Assembly: GCA_934045075.1 (NCBI GenBank)
Contig: OW203731.1
Coordinates: 16,755,570-16,819,569, forward strand
Source of the DNA: Yponomeuta sedellus
Lineage: Eukaryota; Arthropoda; Insecta; Lepidoptera; Yponomeutidae
DNA: 64,000 nucleotides
Reading direction: 5' to 3'
In this document: positions 18,620 through 29,143 of the stretch, one piece after another
Layout: each line of letters begins with the position of its first letter
Position numbering within the stretch: position 1 is the stretch's first letter
Program-made: the position numbers and the translations under genes
The notes under the pieces: generated by a model
The model's database searches: none
Told to the model about the DNA's origin: nothing
Seen by the model: only the letters and a program-made list of their open reading frames with translations

Positions 18620-20144
18620 TTACTTATATTTAACTGCGTCACCGTAAAATGTGGGTTCGGAGTCTTTAAACAGCGGTTTCACGCGTCGGATGAAGCCCTG
18701 GAGCTGGTCCCACGCAGGTGTCCCACGGTCGAGCTGCGCTTTCAGCAGGAACTGGGCCTTCTTCCAGTGGTCCTGCTGCTTGGCGTCCCGCGTGAGATAC
18801 ACCTTTGCTTCCACAAAGTACTCCCCCTCCAGAGGTGCAGTCCGTCGCAGAGAGCCGTCAGCGACCTTTGTGGTGAGCGAGGATGTGACGGAGTGATGAG
18901 ATGCAGTTGCCAACACGTCATCGTCGTCATCCGAGAGCACCCCGAATAGGTCGAACTCGCTGGTCTTACGCCCCTTCACAACCTTCTTTTTAGACCTGCA
19001 TGCAAGAAAAAAAACAAAAAAGTACTTCAATGCTACATGAACTGTAGTTAGATGTAACATATTATAGCCCTTAGTTTTAATGTCCACATTAAATAAGACA
19101 GTGTGTTGGTTATCGTGTCACGCTCTCGCTGAATAATATACCACTACTTACAATACTAAATACCATACCACACCATACCTTAAACCATACCTTTATAATT
19201 GGTTTAATTGGAGAAAATATGAACTCATTCAATTGTAACGCAATTATTCAATATTGACAATGAAAGTAGGGCTAGAAGAAGCAGTCTGACTAATAGGTCG
19301 ACTGGATGAATAATTGAATCATTATTCAGTTGCTGCCATGTCTACCTTGATCCCGATTCACACTTAAATAAGTACAGTAGTGAGTTAACTTGCATCGTCG
19401 GCGAGTTAAGTCGCGTTTGCCGTTTGAACGACCAAAGCAACTTAACTCGACGACGATGCAAGTTAACTCACCACTGTACTTATTGAAGTGTAAATCGGGT
19501 TTTAGATTGGGAGGAAAACACGTTAAAAAAATAAACTACCATAAAAACAACACGGAAGTGAGCACGCTTGCCAAGAAAGCCACGCAGTCTCTCTCAGAGA
19601 GAAGGCTTTTGCCCTATAGTGAGACCTATATAAAAATGACCCATAAAAAAAACGACTCACGTACTTTGAATTTTCCGCTGCAGCGGTTGTTCGGCGCTTA
19701 GGCACAGGTGCAGGTGCAGTACGTTGCTTCTTTTCACGCGGCTGCTCAGTGTATATCGATTCAACCTCCAAGTCCGACCTGAGGAAAAACCGCAATAAGA
19801 AAACAAAGTCAGCTTGAATACGCATAGTCGGTGAAGTGTAATGAAATGGGAGAGGAAACTTTAATTACTGGATTAACTCTGAGAAATGACAAGTACATAA
19901 TTAACAGTGTATAATAGCTACAATACAAGGGGCAAAATTGTAAGATTGACACGAGATACACCAAGTCACCACCGGACCACCCCACAGTGGAACATCACGT
20001 CGGACGAGGACTTGGTGTTCCAAGTCATTAGAAGCCAAGATAATGAAGTCCTCATTGTCACCAGCCGGCGGGCCAAAGGCCAGGTCCGTAGTGAGGTCCC
20101 AATTTGGAAACAAAATATAAAAAAAGAAGGTTACTTACTCACAT
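18620..20144 (-). CDS. Three-exon Polinton accessory gene, start codon split by intron
   Basis: Minus-strand exons: 20144-20143 (the AT of ATG, preceded by leader), 19778-19665 (114 nt) and 18995-18620. Splice sites read ACAAAAAT^GTGAGTAAG, TTTTCCTCAG^GTCGG, TTCAAA^GTACGTGAG and TCTTGCATGCAG^GTCT; phases (2 and 2) are compatible only with this combination. The product (~162 aa) begins SDLEVESIYTEQ after Met, then has a basic 'REKKQRT...PKRR' stretch, 'SKKKVVKGRKTSEFDLFGVL', a DDDDD run and a β-rich tail ending 'FYGDAVKYK'. No homologue recognised. It lies just upstream of PolB on the same strand, suggesting an early or replication-related role. A palindromic MITE sits in intron 2. Confidence 0.62.
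19352..19499. repeat. Palindromic MITE in intron 2 of the accessory gene
   Basis: 148 bp, almost wholly self-complementary: arms of about 65 bp starting 'cccgattcacacttaaataa' pair with the reverse complement ending at 19499, with few mismatches. No convincing target duplication was identified. Confidence 0.82.
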
Positions 20145-20193
20145 TTTTGTATGTAGATCTGGATTACTTCTGGAGTGTTGATCTCTTGATGTT

Positions 20194-20239
20194 ACTGAAG
20201 CTGAATATAATTGATCAAACAAATGCACCACGTTTTATA
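20194..20239 (-). promoter_or_regulatory. TATA-box promoter of the three-exon accessory gene
   Basis: On the minus strand TATAAAA lies at 20239-20233. Initiator-like TCAGC/TCAGT sequences follow with A at 20202 or 20196, 37-43 bases downstream, and the first donor is about 55 bases further. The position matches the inferred first exon. Confidence 0.55.
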
Positions 20240-22520
20240 GGCGAGAAAATGCTTTCGCTTCAATATTTTACCTACACATATTCAACTTTACACATGGAAA
20301 CAAGTCGGAACATGATATCAGTCAGGGCTGTCAAACTCACATGGTAAAAAATATTATTTAATAAAACCAAGCGCACAAATGTGTTCAATAGACTTTTACA
20401 GTTGCCTTAAAAAATACAATGCTTACTCAAGCATCATAAATATTTGTAGGTGATAGTTACAATTTTAAATATTATCCTTACGTTGCTGTTCTTTAAATTG
20501 AGAAATCGAAACAAAGTATGAATCGTAATCTATACTTAACATAAAGCAATCTCAGTACTAAGTTGCCGTTAAGCTTAGTTTTAGAAAAAACAACGTTTCA
20601 CTAAATCATGTCTAACCCTGTTTAAAAGAAGAAGCATTTGAAGCATTGATATGACTGAATGAAAAGAGACTTTGTACACAACGGGAATTGGAAAATAAAT
20701 ATGTACACAAATGTGACAGCCCTAGACAACTTTCACAGATTCTACCCACACACAAGAACTCCGCAAAAATTCTGATTCAGCAGGCCCTTATCAGAATCTG
20801 AAGACCACCAGAGAACACTTATAAACAGACCACCGGTGAACATCTGCCTAACATATATGTCGAAGTTAAGCACACATATTAGTCTTTTAGTAGTATGACT
20901 ATAGTATTTTAGTAGTATAACTAAACGACTAACGCCTGTTTTATAGAACTATAATAATCATGGTTTACTATGAAAATTCGATTCGAAAATACATTGCATA
21001 GCGATTATCTCACAGATTAACCAGTATGAAGATTCGACTACGCAATGTACCTACATCGAATTGTAGGTACATAAACTATAAATTGTAGTATTATGTATGA
21101 AACGCGGCCCTGTAAGATAGCCATGAAGTACTAAAAATATGAAATCGGAATCAGGTTATGACAAGTTCGTTCTTGACCCTTTGTCACGTCTGGTTGTGGA
21201 AATCGATTTTAATATTTTCACTCCAACCCATTTCTATCCTATAATTACATATTTGAGTAAACGTATAATATTAGCCTGTAGTAGAATAGATAGACAATAT
21301 ACGTAGTCATACTAATAAATAGCTTATTGAAACTGGTAGGTATCTTTAATAATAAATAACATGATGATAGAAAATAAACTTTGCTTATACTGAAAGTTAT
21401 TATGTAACTGTGACAGCCCTAGGTATACTTTAGTTCTGGACCACCTGGCCCTCCGGACTAGACATTTTCATCAGCAATTAATCAGCGCTTCTCACATCTA
21501 CAGGTCCTAACATGATATACGAGGCGATTTATACCGTATTTATCGAGAACTGCCCATATGTGCGAGTCAGCGAAAAGTCACATCACCACACCACAGTACC
21601 ATAGAGCACTACAATCACTAACAAGTAATAATGAACCATTGCGTCATAAACCCTAGTGCTTCAAATGTTAAGGAATAATAATAATAACTTTCACACATCA
21701 CAATCACTTGATCTGGTCCCAAATTAGGATACCCTGTGCTATGGTAACCAGACAAGGATAAACATGGAAAAACACCCAGACTGAGATCATTTGTACAAAT
21801 GAAAGTATGACGGCCTCCGATAGGAATCTAACCTACGACCTCTGGTTTGGTAGTCTAACTTGATACCGCTAGACCATCCAGGCAGTCAACGGTATTTGTG
21901 TTGTTCTCAGTCGCACAAGAAGATTAATGTGTTTTGATTAGTTTGCATTTTATCGCGAAACCGTGCAATGCGATAGCCGGCTAACAAACAATCCTCACCT
22001 GTGCTCGTGCTGCGCTTGCAAATTCTCATCACTACTACACATTACCAATGTTTGAATGTTGACGTATGTAAGGTCTGTGTGGTGAGTGACGTTTGCTTTG
22101 GTAGTTGTCGTAATCGTTGTATGAACTCTCTTTATGCGGAAATGCAGACTTTCCAATTAGATTCACTCTTCATTTGAGCCCAGTATAAGCGGTCGATTCT
22201 GTGAGGAGCTCGGATTAATTTTGGTGGAAACCTTAGCGGTGATAACTAAATCAAAATAACTCCAAATATTATGTCTTAAACTAAGTTTTTGAGGAAATTT
22301 TAGTGGATACCTACGGTGACAACGAAACTATAAATTTCCATTCGTAAATTATGTACCTTCTAAACACAATATATTGAACGCTTATAATGTATACTCGAGA
22401 GTTAATAATTTACCATAATGCTTGGTGTAAAGTGCCAACCGAGTATGTTATTAGTGTTGCGAGAAAACCCAGTATCCAGTTTCAGTAAGTTGTTTTTTAG
22501 TCTAAAATTCCTTAAAGTTT
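20240..22520. other. Non-coding right arm of the Polinton
   Basis: AT-rich, with no convincing ORF. It contains a tRNA-like SINE head (listed separately). Several copies of a 'caGGGCTGTCA / TGACAGCCCta' motif (near 20323, 20709 and 21409) could be ends of hAT-like MITEs, but no matching duplications were found. Repeated poly(A)-signal-like AATAAA elements are present. No further gene is seen. Confidence 0.5.
21813..21887 (-). repeat. tRNA-derived SINE head
   Basis: The minus strand shows an internal RNA polymerase III A box TGGTCTAGCGGTA (21875-21863) and a B box GGTTAGATTCC (21833-21823) with tRNA-like spacing. The acceptor stem does not pair well and no 3' CCA context exists, so this is a SINE rather than a tRNA gene. 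Confidence 0.55.
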
Positions 22521-22673
22521 AATCAGGTCTTAGATAAAAAGTAATGAAATGGTTAGATTGCATATTTCCCACAATAGTATTGGGAACTCTAGGACACTTT
22601 GAAGGAGTGACGGCGAACGCAGTGAGCCCCTCACGACGGAAAAGTGTCCAAGAGTTCCCAATACTATACTACT
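22521..22673 (-). repeat. Polinton right terminal inverted repeat
   Basis: Inverted copy of 1243-1395, ending CTATACTACT, with the same internal hairpin (one mismatch: 'gtgtccaagag'). Followed by AACAGG, the probable target duplication. Confidence 0.9.
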
Positions 22674-23232
22674 AACAGGCTAGTAAACGTTTATAACCAC
22701 GGAAAAGGGCCCATTTTATAGGCGTACTTTTGCTAGTAAAACACTCATAGTAGTCTTGGAGAGAACCACGTAGACCAATACTACACTTATAGTTGGATTA
22801 ATTAGACCTATCTACTCCCGCGAAGCCAAATATGAGCATCTATTAGAACCCAACATCGTGACTTAAGCCCATAATACACTTATAGTTTGACTCCGGAGAA
22901 CCGTTTGCTCCCGCGAAGCTCACTATGAGCATTTAATAGAATCAGGCAGGCCTGTAACGTACTCCACGCTTCTATTACTAGCTACTTCAAACATTTGTGA
23001 ATTGTGTTGTGTTGAAATGTGCAGTTGTGGAGAAAATATAAATAAACGAAAGGTTAATTCATCTTTTTTTATATGAAATGTATTAATGTATTAACAAGTA
23101 TGTATTTCGCACGTAATATTATACATGCATACATGTTTGCACGGCAAACGCGTAGGTATTTTCGGTGAAATATATTGTGTTTTGCATCTCAATATTTGTT
23201 CGCCTTTTGAACACGGCGTATTTACTAAGTTG
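22674..23232. other. Host non-coding sequence
   Basis: AT-rich, with two diverged copies of an 'acacttatagtt...ctcccgcgaagc...atgagcat' unit near 22780-22840 and 22870-22935. No gene seen. Confidence 0.5.
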
Positions 23233-23605
23233 TAAAGCGGTAGTAGCTCAGTGGGTAGAACCATGGACTGGCAAGCGAGAGCCCCAGGTTCGATCCCGAG
23301 TGCGGGCATGTACCAATAACTTTGTTTAATTTCAAAGTTACGTACATTTGCGAATTTGTAGTCGCAATACCACACGCTAACGGTGAAGGAAAACATCGTG
23401 AGGAAACCCGCGGCTTGGTTGGCTCCGCACGTATTGACTAGTCTTTCCTGAAAAAAGAAAAAAAATAAAAGGCCATTTACTCAGTTGTGTATATAAATTA
23501 TATGAGTCGTAACAGCATTGTAGCGCCATTTTGTGACGAATTAGGCTTCTTGGGAGAAGCCATACTCCAACAGGCATACACCAACGACCGCCAATTATGA
23601 TGATG
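23233..23605 (+). mobile_element. Lepidopteran-type tRNA-derived SINE
   Basis: A box TAGCTCAGTGGG (23244-23255) and B box GGTTCGATCCC (23287-23297) head the element. The body contains 'ggtgaaggaaaacatcgtga' (about 23380-23400), a block found in many lepidopteran SINE/LINE tails. It ends in a short 'atgatgatga' repeat near 23597. Confidence 0.7.
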
Positions 23606-23785
23606 ATACAATGTTGTGCTTAATTTTAGTAGCTAAGAGTTTATTGTTTTATATTTTACTGCTTAAATCATCACTATTATATTTCTGGACATAGACCGTT
23701 TTTTGACTAACAATAATATTCAAGCCTTTAAAACTGTGAGATGGCCTTGGATTGAAACACATTTCTTGTTACGTCTCATTTGCAG

Positions 23786-23940
23786 TTTCAATATGTTATG
23801 GAGAAAGGCCAGTTCACATTGTTTTAAAGGAAGAACACATAAAATTATTGTTAAAGGGAAAACAATTTTGGTGCAAAAATTGCAACGTTTTCGCTGTTTA
23901 TGACCATTTCACCAGTGACGAATGTGAATTAAGTAACTAA
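23786..23940 (+). CDS. Possible terminal coding exon of an unknown host gene
   Basis: A 3' splice-like site (TCTCATTTGCAG, ending 23785) precedes an open frame. It encodes 'ERPVHIVLKEEHIKLLLKGK', a Cys-containing segment 'FWCKNCNVFAVYDHFTSDEC' that looks like a small zinc-binding module, and ends at TAA 23938-23940. No other exon of it is located. It could be a degraded transposon exon instead. Confidence 0.25.
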
Positions 23941-25686
23941 TTTTATACTTAATTACAATAATATTTTTTAAAGATTGTGAATGTTGCTTGGTGGAATCAT
24001 CCGTAAATATACTAGATAGGTATTTTTAGGGTATAACCGTAGTAGGTAGGTATATGCAGGGAATCCCTGAGTTATGTGAGTAGGTACCTGCCTAATGTTT
24101 GAACTGAAGCTAGCTACGCGCGCGGAGCTAGCTTCTGTGGATCTGACGCCCACTCAAGAGCACCAAAGGTAATCCACCAGCGCCGGTTACCCAAGATTTG
24201 ACAACGTCCTACCTGAGTATTGGTGCAGGTGGACCCTAAGGCCTCAAATTTCAATTGTTCTTGTATCTTGACTCATGACGCCTAGCGTACCTATCCTTGA
24301 ACGTAAAGTTTTTTTAGTGCTCACGTTCGTCCTTAATAAGTGCCTATTTTGTTTAAGCAAAGTTTGCATGGTAACTTGGAGTCGGTTTCACAAGTGAGCA
24401 CTCTTTTCGTCATGTTGCAGTATTGCGAATATATTTTCAAAAAAGTGTGCCCATGCCCGCATTTTAATGAATGGTCATAGAGACGTCCTTATTGCATGGA
24501 GATATGGATTCTTTTTTCATAATACTTTCAATATACCTAACGGGAGCTCTATATGAACTATTGAATTTGTCTCCGTAAGTTCAAATTGTTTGTTGGATGT
24601 AAAATGTATTTATACTTACGTGTATTATTTTTTACAGATTCTTGCCATGCCGTTCTGAGTAGTGCAAGTAATTAAAAAAGGCTAATTGAGATTAACGGCC
24701 GTGCCAGATCTGTGTGTCCACAGTAAATTCTCTTGGCCAAAGAAGTAAGCAGATAAATTAAGATAAATAAAATTGTAAGAATGGGATCAAAATATTATTT
24801 ATGTTATTTTAATAATTTTAATGTTAACTTAATTTTTGCTTTCAATTCACGAAAATGTACTTTGCCGGTAATAATGATCGACATACATGCAAACTAAAGT
24901 GATTTCAATATTTTTATGCGCCAGTCGCCCACATTTGTCAAAATTCTATTAGATAGATTGCAATAGAAAACACTTTATTGTGCGTAAAAATGGAAATAAC
25001 ACAGATATTAGTATGGAAAGCGAACCACCTTAACTTAGTAATCTGACGAATTTTGGTTACTGATTTAAAGTCGCGATTGGTTGGTTAAAGATATATATTT
25101 ATCCCTTTAAAAACTATTATATTTCTCTCTCTCTCTCTCTTCACTCCCTTGACTCCTCCACGGTGTCTGGGGTTATAGTATTTTTTTATCTTCAATAAAT
25201 AAACATCAATGAAGAAAATCACGGGTACTACGCAGTGTATTATTTTCCTCGTATGTTGAAAAGCAGTCACTTTCATCTTCCTGCATAGAATCAAAGTCTT
25301 CACAATATCGTCATCGTCCGAGTTTAAATCACGTTTGTGGGTAAAACCTCGTTTTGTACAGAACCCTCACCAACTTCTACGTATCGTTCTAGTACCCGGA
25401 ACATTTATCATTTGTTGATATGTTTTCTGCACTTTCTTTTTCGCTTTTTAAACCATTTGTTTATATCCATTTTTGTTATGATTAATAAAAACCCAATGAC
25501 TAAAAAGAAATCAAATTGGCCGTGAAGATGCAAGAAATATTAAAAGCAGTTGTCTTCTTATAATTGACTTCACGAAGATATCTTTGGACACTAATAGTTT
25601 TACAAGAAACCTTTATAAAGAAATTAAGACTATAACTACGCGCAAAATTGTAGAAAGGATAATTACTTGGACTCGTGTCGTAGGCA
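23941..25686. other. Host non-coding sequence with a CT microsatellite
   Basis: AT-rich, with no supportable gene. A (CT)n run lies at about 25123-25141. A short perfect inverted repeat 'gctagct...agctagc' occurs near 24110-24133. Confidence 0.45.
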
Positions 25687-26196
25687 TCACCTTCTGCCCC
25701 TCCAAAGGCGTCGAGAAATAGCCGATTTAATCCTGTTGCTTCGTATTGCGTCTGGTCAAATCGACTGTCCACTGTTGCTTAGTCAACTTAATTTCTATGT
25801 TCCAAACAGATCAAGGCGAGTAAATCCAGTTTTTCATTTGGAAAAAGTGTCAACTAGGTATAGGCAAAACTCATATCTACGGCGGGCTTGCAACCAATTT
25901 AATAAACTGGCGAAAATAGGCGATCAAGATATGTTTAATTCTTCAGTCCAAAGCTTGAGGGATAAACTTAGTGCAGATTTTTTTGTTGGTTAAAACGATT
26001 TATGGACTGTTTTTTTTTTCTTTTAAATATTAATGTAGTGCTTTAAACTGTCACTGGATTTTTGCTTTAAGAGCTTAAGTGCTAAAATTTTTTTCTATGA
26101 GTGGAGACTTATAATTGGCCTTCTGCATGTTTAATGATTTTGTTACTCTTTGTTATGTGCTGTTAGTCTTCCCAATATTAAATAAAAAAAAAAAAA
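25687..26196 (+). mobile_element. 5'-truncated LINE: RT C-terminal end, 3' UTR and poly(A)
   Basis: The frame to 25993 ends like the C-terminus of Jockey/CR1-superfamily ORF2: 'RREIADLILLLRIASGQIDC', 'LNFYVPNRSRR' and 'RACNQFNKLAKIGDQDMF'. A 200-bp AT-rich 3' UTR and 'aataaaaaaaaaaaaa' (26181-26196) follow. The RTE element begins immediately after the A-run. Confidence 0.7.
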
Positions 26197-28910
26197 CCCC
26201 ATGATGAACCCCAAAAAGAAACGGCTCCCAGTTCCCGGCCGCCCTACTATTCCAGGTCACGGCAGCGGCCTTGGTTACGGTAGGGTAGGGGGTGCTAGGA
26301 ATCCCCGGGCTACGGACGGCTGCCAACAATTGATCCTGGCTACATATAATGGACGCAGTCTAAGGCTGGGCGAAAGCCTCCAGATCCTTGAAGTAGAATT
26401 AGAGAAGATACGATGGCATATTCTCGGGTTATCGGAAGTTCGTAGAGAGGGAGAGGACACGGTAACTCTTGAGTCAGGCCATCTATTCTACTTCAGGGAA
26501 GGGAGCCAAAAATCTCAGGGTGGCGTGGGATTTCTCGTCAACAAAGCCCTCCGTGACAACGTAGTGGAGATCTGCAGCGTCTCGACCCGGGTAGCGTACC
26601 TTGTGCTGAAACTGACCGAGAGATACTCTCTCAAGGTCATACAAGTATATGCGCCGACGTCAAGCAGCTCAGACGAAGAGGTGGAGGCCGTTTACGACGA
26701 TGTGTCAAAGGCCATGCATCGTACCACCAAAACCCACTATAGAGTTGTCATGGGAGATTTCAACGCCAAAGTGGGAAAAGAATGCGGTGAATCTTGTTTG
26801 GGACTGCATAGCTTTGGGCGCAGAAACCATAGGGGCCAAATGCTGGTCAACTTCCTTAGCATGCAGGGGCTGTTCTGTATGAACACCTTTTATCAGAAAA
26901 AGCCCCAACGGAAGTGGACCTGGAAGAGCCCCGACGGTGTGACGAAGAACGAGATTGACTTCATCATAGCCGAAAAGAAGCACATATTTAGGGATGTCTC
27001 AGTGATCAGCAGGTTTAATACCGGTAGCGATCACCGGCTTGTACGAGGCACCCTAAATTTCAATTTTAAGCTCGAACGTAGTCGCATGGTGAGGTCTGTT
27101 CTTCGTCCAAATGTGCCCCAAGCTGGACATGGTGCGTTCCAATTGGAATTGCGAAATAGATTCGCCGCACTGGAGACCCCGGCAAATGTTGACGAGGTTC
27201 TGGACGGCATAGTTGGGGTGATACGCGAAGTGGGAATGAGGCACTTTCGGAAAAGGCGATCAGATAGGAAGTCCAAACTTTCTAGCAAGACCCTGGATCT
27301 GATGCGATTTAGACGTGAGACACCAGAGGAATCTTTGTCAGATCCCCGGTCACTCAACAAAAAAAAAATCAGGAACTTGGTAAGACACGACCTTCGCAGC
27401 TGGAACACCCGCCTCGTACATGAGGCGATCGTGCGAAATCGGGGGTCGAAGGTCTTCACCAAGACACTGGGGAGGAGTCATCTGACAAAGTTAGCTATCT
27501 CGAATGATGAAACCGTCACATCAGTCCCGGGGATACTCGCTGAAATTGAGGACTTCTACGGACATCTGTATGCCTCGCGCGCACCGAAGCCTCCACCTGA
27601 TGCGAGAGACCCTAGAGCCCCACTTACCCGCCACTTAACTGACGATTTCCCAGACGTAGATGTCGACGAAATCGAGGCGGCTCTCAAACAGCTTAGTAAT
27701 GGGAAGGCTGCCGGTGAAGATGGAGTAGCCTCTGAGCTCCTCAAGGCTGGGGGTGAACCTGTTCTTGGGGAGTTGAGGAGGCTCTTCAACTCTGTAATAA
27801 CCAATGGGACTACCCCAAGGGCGTGGAGCAGAGGCTTAGTGGCATTGTTTTTCAAGAAATGAGACAAAACGCTCCTTAAAAACTATAGGCCGATCACGCT
27901 TCTGAGCCACGTCTATAAGCTGTTCTCGAGAGTCGTCACAAATCGTCTGGCATCAAGATTTGACGCCTTTCAGCCACCGGAACAGGCTGGGTTTCGTAAA
28001 GGCTATAGCACCGTAGACCACATCCATACTGTTCGGCAGGTTATACAGAAGTCCGAAGAGTATAACCAACCGCTGTGTCTGGCGTTTGTGGACTACGAGA
28101 AGGCCTTCGACTCCATTGAAACCTGGGCTGTTCTGGAGTCTTTGCAGCGATGTCAAGTCGACTGGCGGTACGTGGAGGTGCTGAGGAGTCTCTACCAAGT
28201 GGCGACGATGTCCGTGCAAGTGCAGAACCACCAAACAAGACCCATCCAGTTGCTCAGAGGTGTAAGACAGGGTGACGTTATTTCCCCGAAACTCTTCACC
28301 AATGCTCTGGAGGATGTTTTCAAGACCCTGTGGTGGAATGGCATGGGCATCAATGCCAATGGTGAATATCTCACACACCTCTGCTTTGCTGACGACATAG
28401 TTTTAATGGCAGAATTGCTGCAAGTCACATCTTCGAGTTACTCTTGCCACAATGCCTGAAGACCAAGGTATTCAATCAATGCGTCCTGCCGGTCATGACA
28501 TACGGAACCGAGACGTGGAACCTGACAGTGAAACTAGCCCACCGATTGCATGTCACTCAGCGAGCTATGGAAAGGTGTATGCTCGGAGTCTCGTTAAGGG
28601 ACAAAGTCCGGAACGAGATCATCCGACAAAAAACGAAAGTCACTGACGTAGTTCAGAAGTGTAGCAGGCTGAATTGACAGTGGGCTGGTCACATTTGTCG
28701 CAGAACCGATGATCGTTGGAGCAGACGGGTTCTCGAATGGAGACCACGACTCGGCAAGCGTAGTGTAGGACGTCATCCGGCCAGATGGACCGACAACCTG
28801 AAAAAGGTGGCTGGTCGTGACTGGATGGCGAAAACTGGAGATCGGTTTTTGTGGTGCACCCTGGGGGAGGCTTATGTCCAGCAGTGGACTGCAATAGGCT
28901 GAAATGATGA
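26197..28910 (+). mobile_element. RTE-clade LINE, defective
   Basis: A single-ORF LINE with N-terminal endonuclease and RT, ending 'gcttatgtccagcagtggactgcaataggctgaaatgatga'. This 3' tail is typical of lepidopteran RTE elements. It carries two stops and an internal deletion (see the coding entry). Confidence 0.85.
26201..28905 (+). pseudogene. RTE endonuclease/reverse transcriptase pseudogene
   Basis: ATG 26201. Endonuclease motifs are 'LATYNGRSL', 'VVMGDFNAKVGKE', 'NEIDFIIAEK' and 'SDHRLVRGTL' (about 26337-27050). RT motifs are 'AFVDYEKAFDS' (~28085), 'GVRQGDVISPKLF' (~28260) and 'CFADDIVLM' (~28382). A TGA at 27860-27862 interrupts the frame before RT. Shortly after the catalytic ADD box the frame breaks: roughly 100 codons of thumb/connector normally present are missing near 28415-28444. 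Downstream, 'CLKTKVFNQCVLPVMTYGTE' resumes in another frame, followed by a second stop at 28675-28677. Not functional. Confidence 0.85.
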
Positions 28911-29143
28911 AAACAGCATTCGAGAGTTCACAATAATACTAAGTACACTTACTCTTAGGAGAAACCACTATAAGACTAATTCACTTATTGGCTCATAAAA
29001 TTGACTTGTACACCGATATAAGGTCAAGTAAGAGCCAGTCCACACGGCGCGTTGCGTTGCGTTGCGTCGTCGCAACGCAAATATTTTGACGCATAGCCGG
29101 CCATACGGGCGCTGCACCATCGCAGCGTTACTATGACGCAGTC

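Larger units (their letters stand above)
17671..18985 (-). repeat. Three tandem copies of a 458-bp unit containing a terminal exon
   Basis: Units start near 17671, 18129 and 18587. Stop codons of the three encoded copies are at 17704, 18162 and 18620, exactly 458 bp apart each time. Copies 1 and 2 share an intergenic spacer ('cctaatctaacctatgaccc') absent upstream of copy 3, which instead joins a true splice acceptor. Copies differ from one another at only a handful of positions. Confidence 0.95.
1243..22673. mobile_element. Polinton/Maverick (adintovirus-like) element, nearly complete
   Basis: The element is 21.4 kb, within the known 15-25 kb range of the family. It starts AGTAGTATAG and ends CTATACTACT; Polintons characteristically begin AG and end CT. 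The two ends are inverted copies for about 150 bp. The flanking hexamers are AACATG (1237-1242) and AACAGG (22674-22679), matching at 5 of 6 positions, as expected for an aged 6-bp target duplication. Inside lies the whole diagnostic set: packaging ATPase, retrovirus-type integrase, adenovirus-type cysteine protease, double-jelly-roll major capsid protein, penton-like minor capsid and protein-primed PolB. Damage seen: one stop in the integrase and a LINE inserted in PolB. Secondary insertions include a palindromic MITE and possibly a SINE. Confidence 0.93.

Noticed and set aside
17671..18985. Regular 458-bp array as a CRISPR-like or satellite array
   Set aside because: The units are long, coding and identical throughout, with no unique spacers; the setting is a eukaryotic Polinton.
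19901..20347. ORFs on both strands ('NWDLTTDLAFGPPAGD...' and 'MYNSYNTRGKIVRL...')
   Set aside because: They overlap each other and lie in intron 1, the first exon and the promoter of the accessory gene. No recognisable motif and no splice support.
20323..21423. hAT-type MITE bounded by CAGGGCTGTCA motifs
   Set aside because: The motifs fit hAT ends, but no pair has matching 8-bp flanks, so boundaries cannot be supported.
23234..23305. A functional tRNA gene
   Set aside because: A and B boxes are present, but stems do not pair convincingly, and the body continues into lepidopteran SINE sequence.
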